From positions 104,066-168,065 of the forward strand of contig JAKPKV010000048.1 of assembly GCA_029553475.1 (NCBI GenBank): a DNA stretch of 64,000 bases, read 5' to 3'. Under the pieces are notes generated by a model, which had not been told where the DNA came from, did no database searches, and saw only the letters and a list, made by a program, of their open reading frames with translations. The stretch comes from Armatimonadota bacterium. GTDB taxonomy: Bacteria > Armatimonadota > Hebobacteria > CAIYQO01. Within the stretch, counting starts at the first letter, position 1. Each line of letters begins with the position of its first letter. Positions 8,845 to 17,277 of the stretch are shown piece by piece. A program made the position numbers and the translations under genes.

Positions 8845-8886
8845 TCCGTGCAGACCGGTGCGCGGGGGCCGGTCTGTGCGGCTCCA
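8845..8886. repeat. Hairpin module associated with copy A
   Basis: A palindromic module reads GCAGACCGGTGCG then CGGGGGCCGGTCTGTGC, preceded by GTGCTTCC. The reverse complement of the same module, including the flanking GGAAGCAC, occurs at about 49467-49508 beside the inverted mosaic copy. The two therefore appear to travel as part of one larger composite. Confidence 0.6.
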
Positions 8887-8941
8887 CCACGAAGTCAGGA
8901 AGAAAGGAAGACGCGAAGGTGTGGGGAAGAAGCGCCCGGTA

Positions 8942-8966
8942 AAAAATGGTGACTGTTACCATTTTT
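8942..8966. repeat. AT-rich palindrome, REP-like
   Basis: AAAAATGGT (8942-8950), a seven-base loop, then ACCATTTTT (8958-8966). A GCCGTCCCC motif follows shortly after. The look is that of repetitive extragenic palindromes; a weak bidirectional terminator is an alternative. Confidence 0.45.
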
Positions 8967-9108
8967 CCGCGCACAGAGCCGTCCCCTTCGGCGAGACGCC
9001 CGTCGCGCCGACGCCGGGGGAAGTGCTAGCCTGTCGTGTACGATTGGAAAACAGCACCTGCTCGTGTGCCGTGTGCCGGCATCCGCATGCGATGCGACCT
9101 ATTGAGAT

Positions 9109-9127
9109 TTTAACCTTCGCTTAACAA
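9109..9127 (+). promoter_or_regulatory. Possible Pho box upstream of the pseudopilin-PstS fusion
   Basis: Two octamers with 11-base periodicity, TTTAACCT (9109-9116) and CTTAACAA (9120-9127), are separated by three bases. This matches the form known for PhoB/SphR-type response-regulator sites in cyanobacteria and resembles the TTAACA repeats of Bacillus PhoP. A TAAAAT hexamer at 9168-9173 could be the -10, but it is rather far from the box. Confidence 0.4.
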
Positions 9128-9248
9128 AACTCCCGCGCAAAGCCGGCCCCTCGCGGGGCAATCGGTGTAAAATATCCTTTATCACAACCCGCACCCGCCG
9201 GGTCGGGAACCCCGGCGGGGCCATCAACTTTGTGAAAGGAGAAACACT

Positions 9249-10760
9249 ATGCGTTCCCGTACCCGTCAGGGCTTCACCCTGATCGAGCTCCTGGTGGTGA
9301 TCGCCATCATTGCGATCCTCGCCTCCATCCTCTTCCCGGTCTTCGCCAAAGCCCGGGAGAAAGCGCGCCAGACGACCTGCACCTCCCAGGTGCGCCAGCT
9401 CGCCACGGCCATCCAGATGTACACCCAGGATAACGGCAGCCGCTATCCGGGCATCAAATGGCACACCGCCATCGAGACCTACGCCGGCTCCCAGAAGATC
9501 TTCTTCTGCCCCTCGGACGCCGCCAACGACAAGAACAGCCCGATCAGCTACGGCTATGCCGGCATCCTGGTGCGCGCGGATGACAGCGCCGGCACCAACA
9601 ACACCGGCGTGAACGAAGCGCAGATCAAGGCCCCGACGGAAGTCGGCTGCATCGCGGACGCCACCCCCTCCCGCCCCTGGTCGGACGGCGGCGGGCTCAT
9701 CGGCGGCGGCGGACTGGTGGACCCGGTCAGCACGGCGGCGAACAACGCGGTGGAGCTCGACCCGCGCCACAACGGCGTGATCATCGGCTTCTGCGACGGC
9801 CATGCGAAATTCTTCCCCGGCAAGCAGGCGAACCTGAAAGACATCAGCTACGGCCCCGGCCGCGCGTTCTATCAGGCGGTCGGCCTCGGCATGGTGCAGA
9901 ACTATGGCGGCGGCATCCAGAAGGTGGACTTCGGTGCCGCTCCGCTCGCCAACGTCATTTCCATCGGTGGTGACTACGCCACCATGCCCATCGTGATGGC
10001 GGCGGCGGAAGTCTGGGCTGGGTACAATGGGAAATGGTACAGCCGCGGCTTCAAGGGCTCCGGCGACTACGGCAATGGCACCGGTGCCAAGTTCGCCGAC
10101 TTCCGCCGCGCGGCGGCCAGCCTCCACTACGTGTGGGGCATTGCTGACGGCACCCCCGATACCGGCGCTGCCCAGGCGCCCATCGCCCGCGACGCGTTCG
10201 TGTTCATCGTCTCGAAGAACTGCAAGCTGAACATCGGCGGCCTCAGCAGCACCGACTTCGACACCAGCACCGCCGCCCTGGCAGGGATCTTCAACGGCGC
10301 CGACAAGGGCTACAGCGCGAACGTCTTCCAGGCCTACACGATGGATAAGAACAGCGGCTCGCGCACCTATGCCGTCTCCGGCCTCGCCGGCCTCGGCGGC
10401 ATCGGCACCCAGGCGGTGACGGTGACCGACGACATTGACATGGTGGAAAAAGTCGCGGCCGACCCGTACGGCGTGGGCTACTGCTCCGCGGCGTTCGCCG
10501 ACACCGACAAGGTGACGATCCTCGACATCGACGGGAAGATCTTCCCGAACCAGAACCCGAAATATCGCTGGCTCGTCCGTGACGATCCGACCGCGAGCAC
10601 CGGCGAGTTCGAGTATCCGCTCATCCGCACCCTGAAGGTGCAGATGCTCGGCAGTGGTGGCGTAGAACCTCTCGTGAACGGTGTGTTTGCCAGAGCCTTC
10701 GCTCATGCAGAATTCCAGAATGGTCCGCTCTTCCGCGCGACCAGCTACTGGCTGCCGTAA
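9249..10760 (+). CDS. Fusion of a pseudopilin (H-X9-DG type) with a PstS-like phosphate-binding domain
   Basis: This 503-residue protein begins with a type II/IV prepilin leader: [20 protein letters not shown], with cleavage expected after the Gly, and the usual [12 protein letters not shown] continuation. The pseudopilin part ends near residue 195 with [16 protein letters not shown], the H-X9-DG motif. From about residue 205 the sequence looks like a PstS-family solute-binding protein: [56 protein letters not shown] and, near the end, [11 protein letters not shown], matching the YPL-R-PL ending of PstS proteins. It would be an inner-membrane-anchored, possibly pilus-incorporated protein with an external anion-binding domain. 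AAAGGAG precedes the ATG. It stands alone and ends at a strong terminator. Confidence 0.8.
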   Translation: MRSRTRQGFTLIELLVVIAIIAILASILFPVFAKAREKARQTTCTSQVRQLATAIQMYTQDNGSRYPGIKWHTAIETYAGSQKIFFCPSDAANDKNSPISYGYAGILVRADDSAGTNNTGVNEAQIKAPTEVGCIADATPSRPWSDGGGLIGGGGLVDPVSTAANNAVELDPRHNGVIIGFCDGHAKFFPGKQANLKDISYGPGRAFYQAVGLGMVQNYGGGIQKVDFGAAPLANVISIGGDYATMPIVMAAAEVWAGYNGKWYSRGFKGSGDYGNGTGAKFADFRRAAASLHYVWGIADGTPDTGAAQAPIARDAFVFIVSKNCKLNIGGLSSTDFDTSTAALAGIFNGADKGYSANVFQAYTMDKNSGSRTYAVSGLAGLGGIGTQAVTVTDDIDMVEKVAADPYGVGYCSAAFADTDKVTILDIDGKIFPNQNPKYRWLVRDDPTASTGEFEYPLIRTLKVQMLGSGGVEPLVNGVFARAFAHAEFQNGPLFRATSYWLP

Positions 10761-10790
10761 CGGCTGACAGTGATCAGTCCGTGAGGATCC

Positions 10791-10829
10791 CGCGCCCCGG
10801 TCACCCCCCTGACCGGGGCGCGGATTTTT
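10791..10829 (+). terminator. Intrinsic terminator of the fusion gene
   Basis: A perfect 13-base-pair stem (CGCGCCCCGGTCA at 10791-10803 and its complement at 10810-10822) with a six-C loop is followed by GATTTTT. It lies 30 bases after the stop codon. Confidence 0.9.
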
Positions 10830-10865
10830 CTGACTGTTTGGAGGGATGCCGCACGCGAGCGCGGG

Positions 10866-11462
10866 CTATTCCTCCCACAGTGTTCGGGCCTCCCCCAGCG
10901 GGATCACGCGGTCGGCGAAGTCGGGGTCGGTGAAGAGCTGATCGGGAATCGCCTCAAACCAGGCCCAGCGGAGCCAGTCTTCCGCCACGCCGAGCATAAT
11001 ATACAGCTCGCTGAAGACGGTCTCCGGGGGTTCGGCGTCTTCCAGCAGCGCGCCGAAGAGGGCGTCAATGCGGTCCATGTCCGCCAGGTCGGGAAAGAGG
11101 AGGCCGAGCGCCTGCTCCAGCGCCATCAGGCTGAACGGCGCGCGGGCGATGAGCTCGGCGTTGTCCGGCAGGTAGACGGCGGTCGGGCCGGGCTCGCCGT
11201 TGACCGCCAGCGCGATGGCCCACTCCGCATCGGTGATGAAGACGGAGAGCGCCACGCCTTCCTCCGCGCTCAATACGGTGGCGATGTCGCGCTGCCGCCC
11301 CCAGTTGCCGGTCTCCGCGGCCGTGCCATCCACCAGCAGCCACCACGTCCCCGCCTGGACCAGGTAGCCGTTCGGCGGCGCGATGCCCAGCGTGTAGCGC
11401 TCGGCCAGCACGTCCGGCTCCCGCACGTAGAAAGCAGTACAACAGGCAACATGACCGGGCAT
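10866..11462 (-). CDS. Hypothetical acidic cytoplasmic protein
   Basis: A 198-residue protein read leftward from the ATG at 11462-11460, preceded by GGAG at good spacing. It has no signal peptide or membrane segment. The sequence is rich in Glu, Asp, Trp and Leu (for example TWWLLVDGTAAETGNW and WLRWAWFEAIPD) and looks like a soluble alpha/beta protein. I do not recognise a family. Its upstream region diverges from kdsB, and both start sites share the string GGAGTGCGCCATG, suggesting a duplicated or constrained ribosome-binding region. Nothing in the context assigns a function. Confidence 0.6.
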   Translation of the reverse strand: MPGHVACCTAFYVREPDVLAERYTLGIAPPNGYLVQAGTWWLLVDGTAAETGNWGRQRDIATVLSAEEGVALSVFITDAEWAIALAVNGEPGPTAVYLPDNAELIARAPFSLMALEQALGLLFPDLADMDRIDALFGALLEDAEPPETVFSELYIMLGVAEDWLRWAWFEAIPDQLFTDPDFADRVIPLGEARTLWEE

Positions 11463-11648
11463 GGCGCACTCCGTTTCGCGTTTCGCGTGTTCCGCAAGAC
11501 GATACCGGGTGCGCCGGGCGGCGTCAAGGGGGAGCGGGATGACGAGTACGGCGGTGGGAACGGGCGCGCGGGGAAGGAACGCCCCCCCGCGCGGCGAAAT
11601 GGAGAAAAGACTCGTCGTGCAGTCGTCGTGGTACTGAAGGAGTGCGCC

Positions 11649-12395
11649 ATGTCCATTGTCGGCATTATCCCCGCGCGGTATGCCTCCACCCGTTTTCCCG
11701 GCAAACCGCTGGCGGACCTGGGCGGACGGCCGATGATTCAGCATGTCTATGAGCGCGCCTGCCGGGCGAAGACGCTGGAGGAGGTGCTGGTGGCCACCGA
11801 TGACGCGCGCATCGCCGCGGCGGTGCGCGCATTCGGCGGCGATGTCGTGATGACCAGCCCCGACCACCCCACCGGCACCGACCGGCTGGCGGAGGTAGCA
11901 CAGCGCCTCTCCGCGGCGGAGATCATCGTCAATATTCAGGGTGACGAGCCGCTCATCTCCCCGGCGGTGATAGACGCGGTGGTGACCCCGCTGCGCGAAG
12001 ACCCCGCCCTCCCCATGAGCAGCGCCATGGCCCCCATGCCGGAAGCGGCGCGCGCCTGGGACAGCAACGTGGTGAAGGTGGTGTGCGACCTGCGGGGCCT
12101 GGCGCTCTACTTCTCGCGCTCGCCCATCCCCAACCCGCGCGAGGGCGTCAGCGCCCCCGGCCCGTGGAAGCGCCATTACGGCCTCTACGCCTACCGCCGC
12201 GAGTTCCTGCTGGCCTTCACCAGCTTCTCCGTCGGTCCCCTGGAGCGCCTGGAGCAGCTCGAACAGCTCCGCGCGCTGGAGCACGGCTTCAAGATCAAAA
12301 TGGTGGACATGCCGGACGATTCCTCCGTCGGCGTGGATACCCCGGAGGACCTCGACCGCGTCCGCGCGATTCTCGAGTCGCGGCTGGAGAGTTAA
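11649..12395 (+). CDS. kdsB: 3-deoxy-manno-octulosonate cytidylyltransferase (CMP-Kdo synthetase)
   Basis: This 248-residue enzyme activates Kdo with CTP for lipopolysaccharide inner-core assembly. The N-terminal signature GIIPARYASTRFPGKPL is diagnostic, followed by VLVATDD and VNIQGDEPLI, the nucleotide- and metal-binding segments of the family. KRHYGLYAYRREFL and LEQLEQLRALEHG near residues 180-215 complete the fold. Length equals the usual 245-255. AAGGAG precedes ATG 11649. kdsA follows after a 272-base repeat-containing gap, so the two Kdo genes are co-oriented and probably co-regulated. Their presence implies an outer membrane with Kdo-containing glycolipid. Confidence 0.95.
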   Translation: MSIVGIIPARYASTRFPGKPLADLGGRPMIQHVYERACRAKTLEEVLVATDDARIAAAVRAFGGDVVMTSPDHPTGTDRLAEVAQRLSAAEIIVNIQGDEPLISPAVIDAVVTPLREDPALPMSSAMAPMPEAARAWDSNVVKVVCDLRGLALYFSRSPIPNPREGVSAPGPWKRHYGLYAYRREFLLAFTSFSVGPLERLEQLEQLRALEHGFKIKMVDMPDDSSVGVDTPEDLDRVRAILESRLES

Positions 12396-12443
12396 CCTCT
12401 CCCCCCGGGGGGTATAGGCGTCACGATAGGATTCGCGTATCCT

Positions 12444-12612
12444 TCGTACTCGTACTCGTGCTCGAAATAGTTCGGCGCCCGGCGCTGTGATCGGAAACAT
12501 GGTGACGGCGTCTCGCCCTCCAGGGGATACGAGTGCGAGGCGTGCCCATCGGAGCGCGGACATCCTGTCCGCCCGTAGCTGATTTCGAGTACGAGTACGA
12601 GCACGAGTACGA
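12444..12612. repeat. Inverted hexamer arrays (TACTCG) between kdsB and kdsA
   Basis: TACTCG-type units run in one direction at 12444-12468 and in the other at 12582-12612, each array ending in CGAAAT toward the centre. Between them lies a small hairpin, GCGGACATCCTGTCCGC (12556-12572). Transcribed as RNA the two arrays could pair. There is no coding sense in this 272-base gap. Confidence 0.6.
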
Positions 12613-12667
12613 CGGGCCGGGGGGGGGGAGGTGAACCCGGCCCATTTTCAACAAAGGACAACATCAC

Positions 12668-13495
12668 ATGCACACCGTCACCATCCAGAATATCTCCATC
12701 GGCCAGGGCCATCCGCTGGCGCTCATCGCCGGGCCGTGCGTGCTGGAAAGCCGCGACATGGCGCTCCGCATCGCGGACGCGGTGGTGAAGATCACCGGCG
12801 AGCTGGGGATGCCGTATATCTTCAAGGGGTCGTTTGACAAGGCGAACCGCACTGCCATCAGCGCCTTCCGCGGGCCGGGGCTGGATGAGGGGCTCGCCAT
12901 GCTGGCGGCGGTGAAGGCGGAGTTCGGCGTGCCGGTCTGCACCGATTTTCACGAGGCGCATCAGGCGGCGGCGCTGGCCGAGGTGGTGGACCTGCTGCAG
13001 ATTCCCGCCCTCCTCTGCCGGCAGACGGACCTGCTGCTCGCCGCCGCCGCCACCGGCAAGCCGACCACGGTGAAGAAGGGGCAGTTCCTCGCCCCGTGGG
13101 ATATGCAGCATGTCGTGGAAAAATATATCGCCGGCGGCAACCACCGGCTCCTGCTCGCCGAGCGCGGCGCCACCTTCGGCTATAACAACCTCATCGTGGA
13201 CCTGCGCGCGCTGGCGGTGATGCGCGGCTTCGGCTACCCGGTGGTCTTTGACGCCACCCACAGCGCCCAGCTTCCCGGCGGCGCCGGCGCCGCCACCGGC
13301 GGCCAGCGCGAGTTCATCCCCGCCCTCATCCGCGGCGCGGTGGCCGTGGGCGTGGATGCCCTCTTCATGGAAGTCCATCCCGACCCGGCGAGCGGCCTCT
13401 CCGACGCCACCACCATGTGGCCGCTCGACCGCTTGCGCGAGATACTGGCGATGGCGCGGCGCATTGACGCGGTGGGGGGACGGAATCTGGCGTAA
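12668..13495 (+). CDS. kdsA: 3-deoxy-8-phosphooctulonate synthase (Kdo8P synthase), metal-dependent type
   Basis: A 275-residue enzyme that condenses phosphoenolpyruvate and arabinose 5-phosphate to Kdo 8-phosphate. [10 protein letters not shown] near residue 19 carries the Cys that coordinates a divalent metal in class II enzymes; class I enzymes such as that of E. coli have Asn there. [11 protein letters not shown] binds PEP, and [10 protein letters not shown] and [12 protein letters not shown] are further active-site motifs. [18 protein letters not shown] closes the barrel. The start follows AAAGGA. With kdsB it forms the only lipopolysaccharide pathway genes in the window. Confidence 0.96.
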   Translation: MHTVTIQNISIGQGHPLALIAGPCVLESRDMALRIADAVVKITGELGMPYIFKGSFDKANRTAISAFRGPGLDEGLAMLAAVKAEFGVPVCTDFHEAHQAAALAEVVDLLQIPALLCRQTDLLLAAAATGKPTTVKKGQFLAPWDMQHVVEKYIAGGNHRLLLAERGATFGYNNLIVDLRALAVMRGFGYPVVFDATHSAQLPGGAGAATGGQREFIPALIRGAVAVGVDALFMEVHPDPASGLSDATTMWPLDRLREILAMARRIDAVGGRNLA

Positions 13496-13524
13496 CTCTT
13501 CCCCAATCAACGCTTGACAATCAC

Positions 13525-13866
13525 ATGCACCCCGTCCTTACAGAGATGACGGAACGCCTGCGCACGAGAGTCGGAGAATTGCACGCCGAACTGGCGCGCT
13601 TCTACGGCGCCAGATTGGTCACGCTCGTGCTGTATGGATCGCACGCGCGCGCCGATGCCGATGCCGCCTCGGATATTGATGTGCTGGTGGTACTGGAAGG
13701 TCAGGTTGCGCCAGGCCGTGAAATCCGCCGTACCAGCGCAATCACCGCCTGGCTGTCGCTTGAATATGATACCGTCATCTCCTGTCTCTTCCTGTCCACC
13801 GACCGCTATCAAACTGAGCAGAGCCCGCTGCTCATGAATGTTCGTCGCGAGGGCATTGCCGTATGA
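13525..13866 (+). CDS. MNT-type nucleotidyltransferase (MntA-like)
   Basis: A 113-residue protein with the minimal nucleotidyltransferase signature: LYGSHARADADAASDIDVLV (residues about 36-55), containing the GSxxR helix and the catalytic SDID aspartates. MNT proteins usually partner a HEPN protein and, as antitoxins, can AMPylate it. A HEPN gene lies downstream at 14128, but with a 261-base gap rather than the usual overlap. The last four bases contain ATGA, opening a short frame (13863-13925) that reads like the first residues of a HEPN protein before stopping. The context suggests a toxin-antitoxin pair or its remains. Confidence 0.8.
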   Translation: MHPVLTEMTERLRTRVGELHAELARFYGARLVTLVLYGSHARADADAASDIDVLVVLEGQVAPGREIRRTSAITAWLSLEYDTVISCLFLSTDRYQTEQSPLLMNVRREGIAV

Positions 13867-14127
13867 TACCCGAACAAGCAGCATTGCTGGCCTGTGCGAC
13901 GGCGGTACTGACGCCCTCCTCCTCCTGACATCGCGCTGAAGCCGATATCTGCCCGCCACGTGGTTCTCTGTTGCAGAGATCGCTTTTCTCGTTGCACCAC
14001 CCATACATCCCCTCACAAAATGCGGAATAATAATCATAAGGGAACGCCGGCCACGCGCGATCCGCGACGGGTAGTATGCCCCCATACCCCGGCTCGCGAA
14101 GGCGTTCCCCAGCGGAGGGGGGCACGC
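13867..14127 (+). other. Gap between MNT and HEPN genes with a possible HEPN remnant
   Basis: The frame starting at ATG 13863, overlapping the MNT stop, encodes 20 residues beginning MIPEQAALLACATAVL, similar in style to a HEPN N-terminus, and then stops. The remaining bases show no clear gene. A broken first HEPN copy is one reading; chance is another. Confidence 0.3.
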
Positions 14128-14508
14128 ATGACGGCGGAACAGCGGGCGTTGATCCAGACGGCGGTGGATGATCTGCGCGCGGCGCAGGACCTGATGCGGA
14201 CCGGCGCCAACGGTTTCGCCATCGCGCGCGCCTATCACGCCATGCTCTGCGGCGCGGAAGCGCTGCTGCTGCGTGATGGCCTGCGCTTCACGACGCATGC
14301 CGAAGTCATCCCCGCCTTCAACCGCGAATGGGTGAAAACCGGGCGCATGCCGGCCGAGTATTACCGCTACCTCATCGAAGCCGGGGACAGCCAGCGCATG
14401 GGGATCCATGTCACCGTGCCCGCCGCCGCCGCCGAGGAAGCGCTGCGGCACGCGACAACATTCCTGGCCCACGTGTGGGACGTCTTGCGGACGACGACGG
14501 CGGCGTAA
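14128..14508 (+). CDS. HEPN-domain protein
   Basis: A 126-residue all-helical protein. AEQRALIQTAVDDLRAAQDL and ARAYHAMLCGAEALLL match the two long helices of the HEPN fold, with the aromatic A-x-x-Y position of the nucleotidyltransferase-associated subgroup. A canonical Rx4-6H RNase motif is not obvious; RFTTH has only three intervening residues. The ATG at 14128 is chosen because GCGGAGGGG lies just upstream and homology starts there; the frame stays open further upstream without a ribosome site. Function is probably linked to the MNT gene at 13525. Confidence 0.75.
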   Translation: MTAEQRALIQTAVDDLRAAQDLMRTGANGFAIARAYHAMLCGAEALLLRDGLRFTTHAEVIPAFNREWVKTGRMPAEYYRYLIEAGDSQRMGIHVTVPAAAAEEALRHATTFLAHVWDVLRTTTAA

Positions 14509-14519
14509 GCGCCGCCGTC
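14496..14519 (+). terminator. Hairpin overlapping the HEPN stop codon
   Basis: GACGGCGGCG (14496-14505), loop TAAG containing the stop codon, and CGCCGCCGTC (14510-14519) form a perfect ten-pair stem. There is no T run, so termination is likely but not certain. Confidence 0.5.
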
Positions 14520-14569
14520 ACGCACGCCCCCCGCCCAGGAAAGAGGCGTCCGGGGCGGGCGGCGGCGTT

Positions 14570-15487
14570 TTACAGGGCTTTTCCCGTCAAGCGACGATAC
14601 GCTTCCAGGTATTTCTCGCGGGTGTACAGCACCACGTCGTCCGGCAGCTCCGGGCCGGGCGGCTCTTTATCCCAGTCCAGCGTCTCCAGGTAATCGCGCA
14701 CGAACTGCTTGTCAAAACTGTCCTGCGGGCGACCCGGCTCGTAGCGCTCCACGTCCCAGAAGCGCGAGGAGTCCGGGGTGAGCACTTCGTCGGCCAGCAG
14801 CAGGTTGCCGCCCTCGTCCAGCCCGAACTCGAATTTCGTGTCGGCGATGATGATGCCGCGCATGCGCGCGTAGTCGGCGGCGGCTCTGTAGATCGCCAGG
14901 CTGTATTCCGCCAGCGCGGTGGCAAGCTGCTCGCCGACGATGTTCGCCGCTTCCACCGGCGAGATATTGATGTCGTGGCCGCTGTCCGCTTTCGTGGAAG
15001 GGGTGAAGATCGGCTCCGGCAGGCGGTCGGATTCGCGCAGGCCGGCGGGCAGCGCGATGCCGCAGATGGTGCCGCTCTGCCGGTATTCCTTCCAGCCGGA
15101 GCCGGAGAGATAGCCGCGCACGATGCACTCAATGGGCACGATCTTCAATTTCCGCACCAGCATGCTGCGGCTGTCGAGCTGCGCGCGGAAGGGGCGCAGC
15201 AGGGGGGGGTAGACGCCGGTGTTCGCGCTGATGAGGTGCGTGCGGATGACGTGGCTGCGCACCAGGTCGGGCAGCCGGTTGAACCAGAACAGCGAAATCT
15301 GCGTGAGGATGCGCCCCTTGTCCGGAATGCCGTTCGGCATCACCACGTCGAAGGCGGAGATGCGGTCGGAGGCGACGAAGAGCAGGCGCTCGTCGTCCAC
15401 TTTATACACGTCGCGCACCTTGCCGCGGTTCACCAGCGGAATTCCGGGCAGATCGCTGTGCAGCAGCGGCGTCGAAACGGCGGTCAT
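14570..15487 (-). CDS. purC: Phosphoribosylaminoimidazole-succinocarboxamide synthase (SAICAR synthetase)
   Basis: A 305-residue enzyme of the longer (yeast Ade1-like) class that joins CAIR and aspartate with ATP in purine biosynthesis. GKVRDVYKVDD and LLFVASDRISAFDVVMPNGI form the N-terminal ATP-binding signature. IECIVRGYLSGSGWKEY and ADTKFEFG are the two family signatures, and LLADEVLTPDSSRFWD completes the active site. The start codon at 15487 has GGAGAC upstream. It lies 134 bases downstream of the thrC stop on the same strand, so the two may share transcription. Confidence 0.96.
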   Translation of the reverse strand: MTAVSTPLLHSDLPGIPLVNRGKVRDVYKVDDERLLFVASDRISAFDVVMPNGIPDKGRILTQISLFWFNRLPDLVRSHVIRTHLISANTGVYPPLLRPFRAQLDSRSMLVRKLKIVPIECIVRGYLSGSGWKEYRQSGTICGIALPAGLRESDRLPEPIFTPSTKADSGHDINISPVEAANIVGEQLATALAEYSLAIYRAAADYARMRGIIIADTKFEFGLDEGGNLLLADEVLTPDSSRFWDVERYEPGRPQDSFDKQFVRDYLETLDWDKEPPGPELPDDVVLYTREKYLEAYRRLTGKAL

Positions 15488-15621
15488 GGCGTCTCCTCTC
15501 TGGTCGTCGTCCGGACTGTGGCATTGCCGACGGTGTGCTCTGCAGTATATCCGAAGGACAGGCCGCCCGGCAATAACCGCGAGATACTCCCCGCTCCGCT
15601 TCAGGAGAGGGGCGTGAGGAA

Positions 15622-16701
15622 CTATATTCCGATCTCCTGCAAAATCGCCCCCATCTCCGCCGGCACCACGCTCACCGGGTCGGCCTGCGTGATGGCGTTG
15701 TCGGGATCTTTCAGCCCGTGGCCGGTGACGGTGCAGACGATGACGCCGTCTTCCGCCGGGAAGTAGCCGCGGCCGACGAGCGTGAGCACGCCGGCGATGG
15801 AGGCGGCGGAGGCGGGCTCCACGAAGACGCCCTCGCGGCTGGCGAGCAGCGTATACGCGGCGAGAATCTCCTCGTCGGTGACCATGTCAATCAGGCCGCC
15901 GGAGGCGTCGCGCGCGGCGACGGCGCTCGTCCAACTGGCGGGGTTGCCGATCTTGATGGCGGTGGCGACGGTGTGCGGGTCGTCTACCGGATGTCCGAGC
16001 ACGATGGGCGCGGAGCCCGCCGCCTGGAAGCCGAGCATCGTCGGCGCATGGGACGCCTTGCCCAGCCGCAGGTATTCGGTATACCCCTTCCAGTAGGCGG
16101 TGATGTTGCCCGCGTTGCCCACCGGCAGCACGTGGTAGTGCGGGGCGTCGCCGAGCACGTCCACGATCTCGAAGGCGGCCGTCTTCTGCCCCTCGATGCG
16201 ATAGGGGTTGATGGAGTTCACCAGCGTGATGGGATGCGACGCGGTGATCTCGCGCACGAAGCGCAGCGCGTCGTCAAAATTGCCGTCAATCGCCAGCACC
16301 TTCGCGCCGTGAATCATCGCCTGCGACAGTTTGCCCAAGGCGATGTTGCCGTTCGGGATGAGCACGATGCAGCGCATGCCGGCGCGCGCGGCGTAGGCGG
16401 CGGCGGAGGCGGAGGTGTTGCCGGTGCTGGCGCACATCACCGCCCGCGAGCCGGCCTCGCGCGCCTTGCTGATCGCCATCGTCATGCCGCGGTCTTTGAA
16501 GGAGCCGGTGGGGTTCAGTCCCTCGAACTTCGCGTAGAGGCGCTGGGTCAGCCCCAACTCCGCCCGCAGGGTGTCCAGCGGAATCAGCGGGGTGTTCCCC
16601 TCCAGCAGCGTCACTACCGGCGTGGCGTCGGACACGGGAAGATACTCCCGGTACTGGCGAATCAGGCCGGGCCAGCCGGCGGCGGACAGCGTCATGGTCA
16701 T
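15622..16701 (-). CDS. thrC: Threonine synthase
   Basis: A 359-residue PLP enzyme converting O-phosphohomoserine to threonine. [11 protein letters not shown] begins the fold-type II domain. [12 protein letters not shown] (about residues 62-73) contains the PLP-binding lysine, [19 protein letters not shown] the phosphate-contact loop, and [17 protein letters not shown] the second glycine-rich loop. Start ATG at 16701-16699 has AGAGGG eight bases upstream and lies behind a good promoter; an in-frame ATG two codons later is equally possible. The frame extends further upstream but without family similarity. Confidence 0.95.
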   Translation of the reverse strand: MTMTLSAAGWPGLIRQYREYLPVSDATPVVTLLEGNTPLIPLDTLRAELGLTQRLYAKFEGLNPTGSFKDRGMTMAISKAREAGSRAVMCASTGNTSASAAAYAARAGMRCIVLIPNGNIALGKLSQAMIHGAKVLAIDGNFDDALRFVREITASHPITLVNSINPYRIEGQKTAAFEIVDVLGDAPHYHVLPVGNAGNITAYWKGYTEYLRLGKASHAPTMLGFQAAGSAPIVLGHPVDDPHTVATAIKIGNPASWTSAVAARDASGGLIDMVTDEEILAAYTLLASREGVFVEPASAASIAGVLTLVGRGYFPAEDGVIVCTVTGHGLKDPDNAITQADPVSVVPAEMGAILQEIGI

Positions 16702-16728
16702 CGGTACACCCTCTGCGGAGATATCCGC

Positions 16729-16757
16729 ATTATAGCAGATTCGCCGGCGCGCAGGAA
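16729..16757 (-). promoter_or_regulatory. Promoter of thrC
   Basis: On the minus strand TTCCTG (16757-16752), 17 bases, and a perfect TATAAT (16734-16729), followed by the start codon 28 bases later. The 16702-17277 gap contains this promoter and the long inverted repeat at 17005; nothing else recognisable is seen from 16758 to 17004. Confidence 0.6.
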
Positions 16758-17004
16758 GGCGCGGGGCGGGGGACACGTCCTCGGTCACTGGTGTACCCGG
16801 TCCCGCCGGGACTGACTGCGCATGGCCGGATACGCACCCAGGAGCATCGCTGCTGCCCCGTGTCGGACACCGTCCAGCCCTGCCATGCGGAGTCAGTCCC
16901 TTCCGCGCTCCATCCCGAGTGGGTGAAGCCAATAGATGCGAACGCCGCCGGCCGGTACCGCGCGTTCCTGTGCGTTGTCTGTCACCGATTTACCGGCCGT
17001 AATG

Positions 17005-17127
17005 AGAGCATCCGCGTGTTGGTAGTGCGCCACGCAGCGGAGCGGAGTGGCGCTTAAAGCGTTGTATAAACCGGAGAGGCGCCACTCCGCTCCGCTGCGT
17101 GGCGCACTACCAACACGCGGATGCTCT
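17005..17127. repeat. Perfect 49-base inverted repeat
   Basis: Arms 17005-17053 and 17079-17127 are exact reverse complements, separated by 25 bases. Each arm has its own nested symmetry (GCGCCAC, GCGGAGCGGAGTGGCGC). It resembles a non-autonomous transposable palindrome. Its sequence is unrelated to the palindromes at 18594 and 56722, though the design is alike. Confidence 0.8.
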
Positions 17128-17277
17128 TGTCGGAGGAGTCACGCATGATTCCGCCAATCCACCCGATTTACCCAGCACGAACGGGACAGACTAGCATGCT
17201 CTTCATGCCATTCTCAGAAGGCAATACCTCCTCCCCGCCGAATACCCCACTAACAGCACTATCGAAAGGACCTGACG

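Noticed and set aside
12392..12660. A Val-Leu-repeat peptide frame between kdsB and kdsA
   Set aside because: It is only the translation of the TACTCG hexamer arrays; there is no ribosome site and the arrays are inverted.
16791..17057. An 88-codon frame upstream of the GH5 gene
   Set aside because: It runs into the inverted repeat, has no ribosome site and no family resemblance.
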